From Halicephalobus mephisto (Eukaryota > Nematoda > Chromadorea > Rhabditida > Panagrolaimidae), in NCBI GenBank assembly GCA_009193035.1, contig SWDT01000128.1, forward strand, positions 1 to 32,775: DNA of 32,775 nt, given 5' to 3'. Made by a program: the position numbers and the translations under genes. Shown one piece after another: positions 8,773 through 17,148 of the stretch (positions are counted from its first letter, which is position 1; each line of letters opens with the position of its first letter). A model generated the notes under the pieces. The model was given only the letters and a program-made list of their open reading frames with translations. It did not search any database and was not told the DNA's origin.

Positions 8773-11700
8773 ATGAGAGAAGAAAACACTTGTTCCACGA
8801 TTTCCGGAGCGATGAACGCTTTGTCCGTTTCTCACGACGGAAAATCCGCTTTTGTTTTCGTGAGAGAAAAAGGAATCATCGTGAAACAAAATCTGGATTC
8901 TGGAGAAACTGTAGAATTATTTTGGAAATCAAAAAATTTCGGAACAGAGAGATTCATCAGTTACTGTCTTTTTCACTGGAAAAGACTCGAGGACGGACTC
9001 GGACCAGACAGGATCGGCTTACTCGTCTTCGATCGGAAATCCAACAAATTCAAACTTCCTTTGTTCATCGTGACTCCAGATAACCAATTAAGAACCATCA
9101 GAGATTTCGACATCGTTGTCCCTAAAGTCAAGCCGGAAAGAATGGCCTACTCCGCTCACAAACACGCCGGGAAAATTGAAGTAAGATATTCTACTTTTAT
9201 AAAAAATCCATATATCAACTTTTCTTCAAAGATTCATATATCAATTCTTTAAGAAATATTCATATATCAACTTTTCTTCAAAGATTCATATATCAACTTT
9301 TCATAAAAAATCCATATATCAATTTCTTAAGAAATATTCATATATCAACTTTTAAAAAAAGATTCATATATCAACTTTTCGTAAGAAATCCATATATCAA
9401 TTTTTAAAAAAATCCATATATCAACTTTTAAAAAAAGATTCATATATCAATTTTTGCATAGAATTTGTATATGAAATTTTGTGTATGGCTCGTATGTTAA
9501 TTTTTAGCTGATCTTTTATGAAAGATATAACAAAAACTATCCTGATGAGTCCTTGAATTTTGTTTACATCGCCGTCGACCTCTCGGTGCTGGAACTCGCG
9601 AGGACGAAGACAGGAACTCTGCCGCCGAATGGACGATGGGAACTTCCTTTTGTAGCTGAAATGGTGAATTTTATTTTTCCAATAATATTGAAATTTACAT
9701 AAATATCTAGAATATTTTAGAATTTCGTTGAAAATTCTGAATTCAATTACAAATTTTCGAAATTTCGAAGATATATTAAGTTTTGAAACCTTTGAGAATC
9801 TGATAGAAGTTTCTGAAATCTTCCAGAATCTAATAGGACTTTCTAAAGCCATCAGAATCCAGGATTCTAAAAGTTCTTAAAAATTTTAAAATGATGTCGT
9901 AATAATATACATTTATAACTACCGAGTCCTTGGAGAAAAGTACAGTAAATCGAAGAACAGCACGTTTTCTGAAGTCAGGGTTAGCTGAATACAATCAACA
10001 CATAAGAATCTCTGGTTGTAGTTTCCACAGTATTTGATTCTGAGTGTAGTCAATGGCAGAATTGCATCCCAACAGAAGATTGATTCTAATTGAGTGTAAT
10101 CAACATAATAATACTTTTTTAACTGAAAACAAACATGGTCCAAACACGTTGATTATATTTAATTAGAATCAATCTTCTCTTGGATTGCAATTCTGCCACC
10201 GATTGCACTCAGTTAGAGTCAACTACTGTGGAAACTACAGTCAGGGATTCTTGTGTGTTGATTCCATTCAGTTAAGTCTGATTTCAGAAAACCTGTGAGG
10301 ATTTACAGACAGCAAGTAGGTAAAGTTATAGTGAATACGGCATACATGAATAAGGGAGTAGATCAGATATAACCGAGGGTTTAGGGTTCTTTTTATATTC
10401 TACTACGGACTACTAGGTATTCAGGATGGTCGTTTCCTGCAATACGTTAATCCTCATGTTATCTTACATTCACCGATCTCAAACATAATTTTTACAACAA
10501 TATAATAACAATAATAGTAATTATAATATAATAATTATAATATTTACTTCAGAAACTCCATTTTTTGTCGTTAGATCGGACTGGAGGGAAACTGGCGAGT
10601 CTTCCGATGAATTTTCTCCTGGAACAAAGATGGAACATTGAGCAGATCAATCCAACAAGTAATGGAGAGTTTCCTAGCAAAAGAGGTGGATTTTAATCAA
10701 AATTGATATATGGAAACTTTACTTTTGTAGCTTTGTGGTGTCACGCATGGGAATGTGCGATTCCTTGGTTTATCGTCGCCAAGCCTAATCTCACATTGTC
10801 GGATATGAATCAAGTTCAGCTTTGGACTGTTAATTTGACGACGAAGCAGTGGCACAAGTAAGATTTTTATTATCTTATAGTATTTAAATGTTAAAAATGG
10901 ATTCGCAATTTTTGAATTCCCGCGCAGGAGCGAGTAAGCTTTGTAAAAATATAAAAAGTGGGAAATCTGGCAATTTTTCCCGAAATCGACTCGCGTTTTT
11001 ATTACTTGTTTCTTTTACCTAAATTTTGAATTTTTTAAAATTCGCATCGAGACTATTTCGTAAAATTTTTTATTTATTATTTTAATAATGTGATTTTTTG
11101 AAATTTTCGAGTTCCTGCGTAGAAAGCAAATACTTTACTTTTATTCCTACTTCGCACTATATCAAGTTTACAAACAATACAATTCCAAACTTAAACAAAT
11201 TAAATTTTCAATTTTAATTATTTGCTTCTTTGATCCATCTGTTTCGTTGGTGACGTACGTAGGTGTTAGTCCGGGTTGGTAGAAGAGTCTGCTTCGTCAC
11301 GTCGAAATCTGTCTTCCGACATTCAACTTCTTCAGCTAGGTTGTCCGTCCAGCGTGTTCGTAGTCTTCCAAGTGACCCGGTCGTCTTCGGTTTCCAGAAC
11401 GTCGTCAACTTCACCCAGTCCGGGTTCGTCAGCTTCGCTAGTTTCACCGCAAACTTCGATTTGCGTTTAAGAGCACCGGTTGCCCAGTCAGAGAGATTAG
11501 TTCTCTTTCTGATATAGAAAGCAAATGGGTTTATAAAAATGGAAAATCTGGCAATTTACCACTTAAATCGACTCGCTCTGTTTTCTCTACTTTTTTATCT
11601 AATTTTTATAACTTGTTAAAGTTCCCAATTGAAACAACTTCATAATAACATTTATTTTTGATTTTTTGTAATTTTGTGATATGTCGATTCTTCTAGAGTA

Positions 11701-14207
11701 GCAAATGAGCTAGATCTCCGATCGGATTACACCGACTTGGCCATAAGAGCGACCAATTCCAATGCTGTATTCATGTATTGTGACTCAACCGAAACAAACA
11801 ATGCTTTATTTGTTTCTTTTGATGTGGCTGAATACGTCAATTCCCGTCGACAACCCATGGAACAAGAAGAATGCCTCGAAAAACCGATCGGTTCCACGAA
11901 TTATGCAGATATTATTTGCCCAATCTGTCTGGATACCTACTCAGATCCAAGGACTCTCTTCTGTGGTCATTCTCTCTGTTTTGTCTGTCTCGCCAGGTTG
12001 AGGGAAGCTTGTAAGTTTATCATTTTAGAATATTAACACTTGCGGACAATGCGTGTTTTTGGATTTTGTGCACCATGGATCCAAAATTATATTTTTTTTC
12101 TTTTTTCCGTGGCCCAAATTTGGTAATATTTCGCTCAATCTAGATATATTTGTTAGTTACAAAAACAAAAAAATCCGAAATTGGAAGAAATCTGTTGCGA
12201 AATATTATGTACCAAATGTGGCCCGCAATGAGTTAAAACCACAGAACTTTCCAGAACCCATTAGGAGATTCTGGAACTTTCCTGAACTTCATGGATGTTT
12301 CCGGAAAGTTTTAGGATTTTGCAGAAGTTTCTGGAATTATACTAAACTAAAATTTAAAAGTTTTGGAGTAATTTGATGAATTTTAGAAAATTTCAAAAAG
12401 TTTTATTTTTAATTTTTACATTTACCAAAACAAACTTATGGAAACTTCTAGAATTCCCCAAGACCCAGTGGGAGATTCTACACAGGTAATCTGCAGTCAC
12501 TATTAACTGAACGCAATCGAAGGTGTTTGATTACATTCAGTTATAATCAACCTTTGCTTAGTTGCAATCATTGTTATCCATTACACTCACTTAGAATCCC
12601 ATCTATTGAAAATTGCATTCAGTTAGCGATGATTGTAAATTACCTGTGTAAAAACGTCCAAATTCATAAAAATTTCCCGAATTTTCCAGAATTTTGAAAC
12701 TACTTAAAGTTGAAAGTTTTCAACATTTTGAAATTGTTTTTATAAAAATATATTTTTTATATTGAAATAATGAATGTTTCAGCTCCTACTTCTATCAAAG
12801 AAGTTAAATGTCCAAATTGTCGTAAAATTACGAAAATCCCCTCAGATGGATTACCGACAAATTACGGTCTTCAAGAGGCGATTCAGATGATGATTAAAAC
12901 TCAGAAAATTCACGAATCCGGTTTTCGATGTCTGAATTGCAAACATCAGGGATTACTGGAGGATTTCTGGATTTGCTTGACTTGTCAACGGTCGATTCCT
13001 CTGGATCTGCCTGAATCCGCCGAAATGACCTGCGCTAGCTGTACTTTGAAAGACCACGAGAAACATACAGTTAAAAAATTCACCGATTTCCAGAATTACT
13101 GTTGTTCGTTGCAAAAGTTAAAAGATGAATGCAACGAAAAAATCCAAAAAACCGCAGATCAAGTTGGAGAAGAATTGAAACTTTTGGTCCAAACAGAAGT
13201 CGTCGAGGTTTGGTTTTTAATTTTTATTGCCAATTACCGTTAGGATAGAAAACAGAAGTATTTTAATAATCTTTATTTAACCAAATAAGGCACAGACAAC
13301 AACTATATCCCACACAAGACGGCAGGAAGTTTCGTTCATGCCCTACAGTATTCCACGCTCCCTGATCTTCAGACTATCGCTTCAAATCCTTTCTTTCTAG
13401 TCTATACAAGTGATTGCGCAGTGTTTGTGAATTTATATCTCCCACACAAGACGGCAGGAAGTTTCGTTCATGCCCTACAGTATTCCACACTCCCTGATCT
13501 TCAGGCTATCGCTTCAATTCCTTTCTTTCTAGTCTACTTTTCTATCCCAAAAATTACAATTTAGAATCTCATGGAAGATTTTAGAACTCTACAAAACCTT
13601 CCAAAATCTTCAAATTTCGAAAAGAAACTTCTAGAATCTTTCAGAATTCATTAGGAATTTAAAACTATCTGAAACCTAAAATTCTGGAAGTCCCTTGAAC
13701 GTTTTAGAATCTTGTAGAAATTTTCGAAACTTCTAGAATTTTAGATATTTTTCAAAATGTAATAAAATTTCGAAAACTTTGAATTTTGAAAATTTCCAAA
13801 AATTTTAAACATTTGTGTTCAGATTATTTTATAATTTAAAAAATTTCAAAAATTTTTTTAAATTTATATATTAATGTTATTTTCAGCGTCTAGTTACGTC
13901 TGCGAAAAAGATCGTTCAATCGTTTGTGGAAGCTAAGGAAGTTTATGACGAAACAGAACTCGAGAATCAGAAACAAGAAGTTGAAACGACGATCAGCAAT
14001 GTGGCTACGAAACTGAAAACTGAAGCCAGACCTATGTTTGCTCAGATGTTGGAGAGAGCGATTCTGGAGCAAGAAGAATCCAAACCTTTGGCCAGACAAA
14101 AACCATTATATCGACGAAATTACCATTCTTTCCCAAATCCAAGGTTATCTGCAATATCTGAAATGAGTGATGACGAATTACACGAAAGGCTTTTGAAAAT
14201 CAATTAA
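8773..14207 (+). CDS. RING/B-box-like protein with a novel N-terminal half, 7 exons
   Basis: Predicted 627-aa RING protein, probably a ubiquitin E3 ligase by family analogy. Exons: 8773-9180, 9508-9663, 10553-10685, 10731-10857, 11697-12010, 12783-13207, 13887-14207; all phases agree. Residues 1 to about 350 are unrecognised, rich in beta-strand-like segments, and could be a propeller. A C3HC4 RING follows at about residues 353-410 (CPICLDTY, CGHSLCFVC, then CPNC in the next exon). Next comes a Cys/His cluster resembling a B-box (CLNC, CLTC, CASC, then HEKH), then a Glu/Lys-rich predicted coiled coil. Most TRIM proteins start with the RING, so this order is unusual. A TTTTTAG acceptor lies 18 bp before the ATG, fitting trans-splicing. 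The orthologue is unknown to me. Confidence 0.85.
9185..9475 (+). repeat. tandem array in intron 1 of the RING gene
   Basis: About nine to ten copies of a unit of about 27-35 bp centred on CATATATCAACTTTT fill the intron between the GTAAGA donor at 9181 and the TTTTTAG acceptor at 9506-9507. Read on the minus strand the core is TTGATATATG, the same motif found singly in several short introns of this window. Confidence 0.85.
9961..10297. mobile_element. foldback MITE, copy 1
   Basis: A non-coding element of about 336 bp whose two halves are inverted repeats of each other over about 150 bp. The left part TGAATACAATCAACACATAA corresponds to the right part TGTGTTGATTCCATTCA read on the other strand, and GTAGTTTCCACAGTA pairs with TACTGTGGAAACTAC. 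It ends AAAACCTGT. A second copy of identical length lies at 28951-29286. It sits in intron 2 of the RING gene. Open frames crossing it are spurious. Confidence 0.87.
10905..11000 (+). repeat. dispersed intronic repeat, copy in RING-gene intron 4
   Basis: Contains GAATTCCCGCGCAGGAGCGA, TGTAAAAATATAAAAAGTGG, AATCTGGCAATTTTTCCCGA and ATCGACTCGC. The same order of blocks recurs at about 21703-21800, and partially at 1860-1925, in the interrupted copy at 11110-11590, and at 21520-21580. All copies lie in introns and in the orientation of the host gene. Confidence 0.82.
11132..11514 (-). mobile_element. 5'-truncated non-LTR retrotransposon fragment with target-site duplication
   Basis: A 383-bp insertion on the minus strand carrying the last codons of a reverse-transcriptase ORF and a short 3' tail with AATAAA near 11144. 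It is flanked by a 12-bp direct repeat TAGAAAGCAAAT at 11120-11131 and 11515-11526, as expected for target-primed reverse transcription. Removing the insert and one repeat restores a continuous copy of the dispersed intronic repeat. Confidence 0.85.
11214..11514 (-). pseudogene. C-terminal fragment of a LINE reverse-transcriptase ORF
   Basis: The open minus-strand frame from about 11514 to the stop at 11214-11216 encodes a stretch typical of the C-terminal tail of LINE polyproteins: SDWATGAL, then FWKPKTTGSLGRLRTRWTDN, then RWIKEANN at the end. The pattern of K/R-P-K, then G-R-x-x-T-R-W-x-D followed by a W near the C-terminus recurs in nematode non-LTR elements of RTE/CR1-like types; the exact clade cannot be set from this piece. 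Endonuclease and reverse-transcriptase cores are absent, so it is a dead 5'-truncated copy. Confidence 0.72.
12481..12648. mobile_element. foldback MITE with TA flanks
   Basis: A 168-bp non-coding element starting CACAGGTAATCTGCAGTCA and ending TTACCTGTG, flanked on both sides by TA (12479-12480 and 12649-12650). The arms pair over about 40 bp, and the TTAACTGAACGCAAT type segment recurs inverted several times inside. The internal TAACTGAA-GCAAT motifs and the ACAGGT/ACCTGT ends resemble the larger element at 9961 and 28951, so they probably belong to one family. Located in intron 5 of the RING gene. Confidence 0.83.
13243..13547. mobile_element. short TIR element containing a 100-bp direct repeat
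   Basis: Bounded by GGATAGAAAA at the left (13243) and TTTTCTATCC at the right (ending 13547), an inverted pair. Inside are two nearly identical segments of about 100 bp (about 13306-13406 and 13437-13537) sharing CACACAAGACGGCAGGAAGT, TTCATGCCCTACAGTATTCC and CTTTCTTTCTAGTCTA. No coding capacity. It lies in intron 6 of the RING gene. Confidence 0.72.
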
Positions 14208-14219
14208 TTTCAATATTAT

Positions 14220-14400
14220 CCACTGTAAAAAGTAATTCATCTTTATCCATCGATAATCATTGTGAAAAGTAATTCATCTTTATCCATTGGTACTTACTGT
14301 AAAAAGTAATTCATTTTTATCCACTGTGAAAAGTAATTCATCTTTATCCATTGGTACTTACTGTAAAAAGTAATTCATCTTTATCTGCTTTGAAAACTCA
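14220..14400. repeat. tandem repeats AAGTAATTCATCTTTATCCA
   Basis: Six or so units of about 25-30 bp built on GTAAAAAGTAATTCATCTTT and ATCCATTGGTACTTACT. It begins just after the RING-gene stop codon, so it probably lies in the 3' UTR or immediately beyond. Confidence 0.8.
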
Positions 14401-14616
14401 ATCCATCTGTATTTAGTAATGTAGATTTCGAAGATTAATTTATCATTTTCTGCTCATATCCACTTTGAACATCAATTAAACTTGATCCACTGATATCCAT
14501 TGTGTTCTACATTTTCAAAATCGTCCAATTTATTTGGAAATGTATTTATCAAGTTTTTACCACAATTTATTTTTATTATTGTAGTCCATGTGGTTTGTAG
14601 AAGATATATTTTTATG

Positions 14617-14796
14617 TACAGTTGAACTTGGATATAAAATACCCCTTGAGACCGGGCAAAGCGTATGTTATAAGAAAGGATATATCACAGTAGGGGTAAA
14701 TTTGAAGGCAGACTAACTAAGCTCACTTACTCAGACTGTATGCTACAACAAGAGATATATTATAGCTGGGTTATCTCATATCCAAGTTATACTGTA
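14617..14796. mobile_element. MITE with 25-bp TIRs, Tc1/pogo-like ends
   Basis: A 180-bp element. The left end TACAGTTGAACTTGGATATA pairs with the right end, which reads TACAGTATAACTTGGATATG on the other strand, with about three mismatches in the first 20. TA sits at both outer edges, as expected for a TA target duplication of a Tc1/mariner/pogo-type element. There is no coding capacity. Confidence 0.85.
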
Positions 14797-15091
14797 TTTT
14801 TATGTATTTACTTTGAACTTCTTGGAAATAAAGAAAATCGAATAAAAATGCAACTTATATATGGGATCCTACGGGATGAAAGATGAATTTATAGTCAATT
14901 TAAATAAAATCCAAGCCGTTGGGAAGTCAGTTAAGATCCCAAAAAGCTCGCGAATCAGATCTCCCTTCTTCTGGTGGAAAATCTCATTAAAGATCTTGTT
15001 CGTTTTCTTACGTAACATCTTGATGTATTTATTTGTTGATTTCTGTTGTTTTTATCCAGAGAACTAGATACAATATAGAACAATAACAGCA

Positions 15092-15480
15092 AAATTATGA
15101 TATAACAACGCAACACTCAAGGAACACTGTCTGATGTGTTGCTTTTTATACTCTTCAGTGCAGAGAAGATTGATTAACTTCAGGTATTCTGGATGTTCTT
15201 GATTGTGGAGAATACGCGTCCAGAATGACAACATTATGATATAACAACGCAAAACTCAAGGAACACTGCCTGATGTGATATGTTCCTTTTTACACTCCTC
15301 AGTACGAAGAAGACTGGTTAACCTCAGGTGTCCTGGATGTCCTTAACCCCAAATATTATGTATCTACAAGAACATTATGATATAACAACGCAACTCTTAG
15401 GGAACACTGCCTAACGTGATATGTTCCTTTTTACACTCCTCAGTACGAAGAAGACTGATTAACTTCAGGTATTCTGAATA
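15092..15480. repeat. three tandem copies of an approximately 140-bp unit
   Basis: Copies begin near 15092, 15231 and 15372 with ATTATGATATAACAACGCAA, and continue with GGAACACTGCCTGATGTGAT and CACTCCTCAGTACGAAGAAG. The second and third copies are more alike than the first. The segment reads like a non-coding satellite. Confidence 0.88.
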
Positions 15481-16330
15481 TCCCTGGTCATGGAGATTCC
15501 GTATTAACAATAATTTCCATATTAATGAACTTCTAGAAGAAGTTATTCACTTTTATGTCCTGGGTTTTTAGAGCAATTTGATATATGACTATAAACATGA
15601 AAACGGACAAGTATAAATCAGTCATCGATTATTGTATCTGTTGTTTTCGAACCATTTGAAGGAAATTAATAAAGTTTCTAAAGTCTTTTTCTACTTTTAT
15701 TACCGTAATTTTCATATTTAATCAGATCGACCATCTCCAGACATCCTCATCTGAAAGAACTTCTTCGATTTTACAACCACAAATCCTGGAAATCCTGTCA
15801 TTAAAAGATTCACTTTAACATACCTAAACATTCCAAAATAAGCCAAATCTTATTCAAATAAAAGTAAATTTTTTAAGGATTTAAAAAAATCAAGCATCTT
15901 CCACAATAAAAAATACAAAAATTAATCATTTTTCCTACCGAAACTCACATTTTCAACTTCTTCATCACGACTATATCCTTCAGTAGAAGCAACGAATAAA
16001 AATAAGATATATGAAAATGAAAAAGTTACTTTGGAAAAATTTTCGGAAAAGTTATATGAAAACGAGTCAGTGCTATAGTGGAAATTTCGTTTTGAGTTCC
16101 CGCAGGTGCTGGCGAAATGTCCAACGCCAAGAGTTGCCTGCTCGCTCTTCCGAAAGTACGGTCCTGGCCTCGCTCTGCATTTTCATTCTTCTTCTCGCCT
16201 ACTTCTTCGTTCTTCTCCGTCGTTTCTCTTCTTATTTTTTATTTTTCAATATATTTCACTTATTTCTACCACATTCCGTCTTTTTTTCGCAATTTTCTGC
16301 AGCTTTTGTGTTCTTTTTGCCAGTTTTTTG

Positions 16331-16396
16331 ACGAGAATTAAATCGTGGCTGTTCGTTGTTAGTTTTATATAGAAATTTGGTATTTTCCAGGTAAAC
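16331..16396 (+). promoter_or_regulatory. rpl-15 leader with acceptor site six bases before the ATG
   Basis: TATTTTCCAG at 16381-16390 is followed by GTAAAC and the ATG at 16397. A consensus acceptor this close to the start suggests spliced-leader addition there, or an intron in the 5' UTR. The pyrimidine-rich stretch upstream is typical of highly expressed ribosomal-protein genes. Confidence 0.55.
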
Positions 16397-17059
16397 ATGG
16401 GAGCCTACAAGTTTATGCAAGAGATCTGGCGCAAGAAGCAATCAGATGTGATGCGTTATCTTTTACGTGTCCGCACGTGGCAATATCGCCAGTTGACTGC
16501 CGTCCATCGCGCTCCTCGTCCCACCCGTCCCGAGAAGGCTCGTCGTCTCGGATATAAAGCCAAGCAAGGTAGGCTTATTTCATGATCTAGGACGATCATC
16601 ACGTGCTGATTTGCAGGCTACGTTATCTACCGTGTCCGTGTTCGCCGTGGAGGCCGCAAGCGCCCAGTTACCAAGGGTCAGACCTATGGCAAGCCCAAAA
16701 CTCATGGTGTCAACAAACTCAAATACACTCGCAACCTCCAAGCTACTGCCGAAGGACGTGTTGGCCGTCGTTGTGGAGCTCTTCGTGTGCTGAACTCCTA
16801 CTGGGTTGGACAAGACTCGACTTTCAAGTTCTTCGAAGTTATCCTTGTTGATCCCTTCCACAAAGTTATCCGCCGTAACCCAGACACTCAATGGCTCACC
16901 AATGCCAAAGCCAAGCATCGCGAGATGCGTGGTCTCACTTCTGCTGGCCGCAAGAGCAGAGGACTCGGAAAGGGTATCCGCTTCACCAAGACGTCGGGAG
17001 GATCCCGCAGAAAGAACTGGCTCCGCCGCAACACCCTCAGTCTCCGTCGTCAGCGTTAA
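16397..17059 (+). CDS. rpl-15: large ribosomal subunit protein eL15, 2 exons
   Basis: Component of the 60S ribosomal subunit. Exons: 16397-16568 and 16617-17059, joined across a 48-nt intron with a GTAGGC donor and TTTGCAG acceptor, phase 1. The product is 204 aa, the standard length of eukaryotic eL15. Diagnostic segments are the N-terminal [38 protein letters not shown] at the exon junction, [46 protein letters not shown] and [14 protein letters not shown]. The extreme C-terminus ([13 protein letters not shown]) is more divergent. Exonic base composition is clearly richer in GC and C-ending codons than neighbouring genes, as expected for a highly expressed gene. It converges on the LDAH-like gene, with 89 bp between stop codons. 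Confidence 0.97.
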
Positions 17060-17148
17060 TTGGTGTTTACAATTTTTGTTGTTTGGTTGGAAAACCTTTA
17101 TTAATTAAAAATCTGTTTGGAACGTTGATTTCCCTACAAATGTTTTCA

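Larger units (their letters stand above)
14208..16396. other. 2.2-kb intergenic region, MITE and tandem repeats
   Basis: Between the RING gene and rpl-15. Contents: a short tandem array (14220-14400), a MITE (14617-14796), AATAAA at 14827-14832, a small open segment on both strands at about 14861-15067, a three-copy 140-bp array (15092-15480), unrecognised sequence (15500-16080), and a pyrimidine-rich stretch (16120-16330) that probably belongs to the rpl-15 promoter and leader. I cannot support a protein gene here. Confidence 0.65.

Noticed and set aside
9919..10143. Minus-strand frame beginning MDHVCFQLKKYYY, repeated at 28900-29133
   Set aside because: Both frames are translations of the foldback MITE; the similarity reflects the repeated DNA, not a protein family.
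14220..15480. Possible CRISPR-like spacing in the repeat arrays
   Set aside because: Units are contiguous tandem repeats with diverged copies, not short identical repeats separated by unique spacers, and the context is eukaryotic.
16090..16180. Faint resemblance of one frame (RVACSLFRKYGPGLAL) to ribosomal protein uS14/RPS29
   Set aside because: Zinc-ligand spacing does not fit and the similarity is limited to RKYG, so it is too weak to call a pseudogene.
16011..16331. A 106-codon plus-strand frame with hydrophobic stretches upstream of rpl-15
   Set aside because: The hydrophobic residues come from a pyrimidine-rich stretch; three overlapping frames are open here and none resembles a known family. 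More likely promoter or leader of rpl-15.
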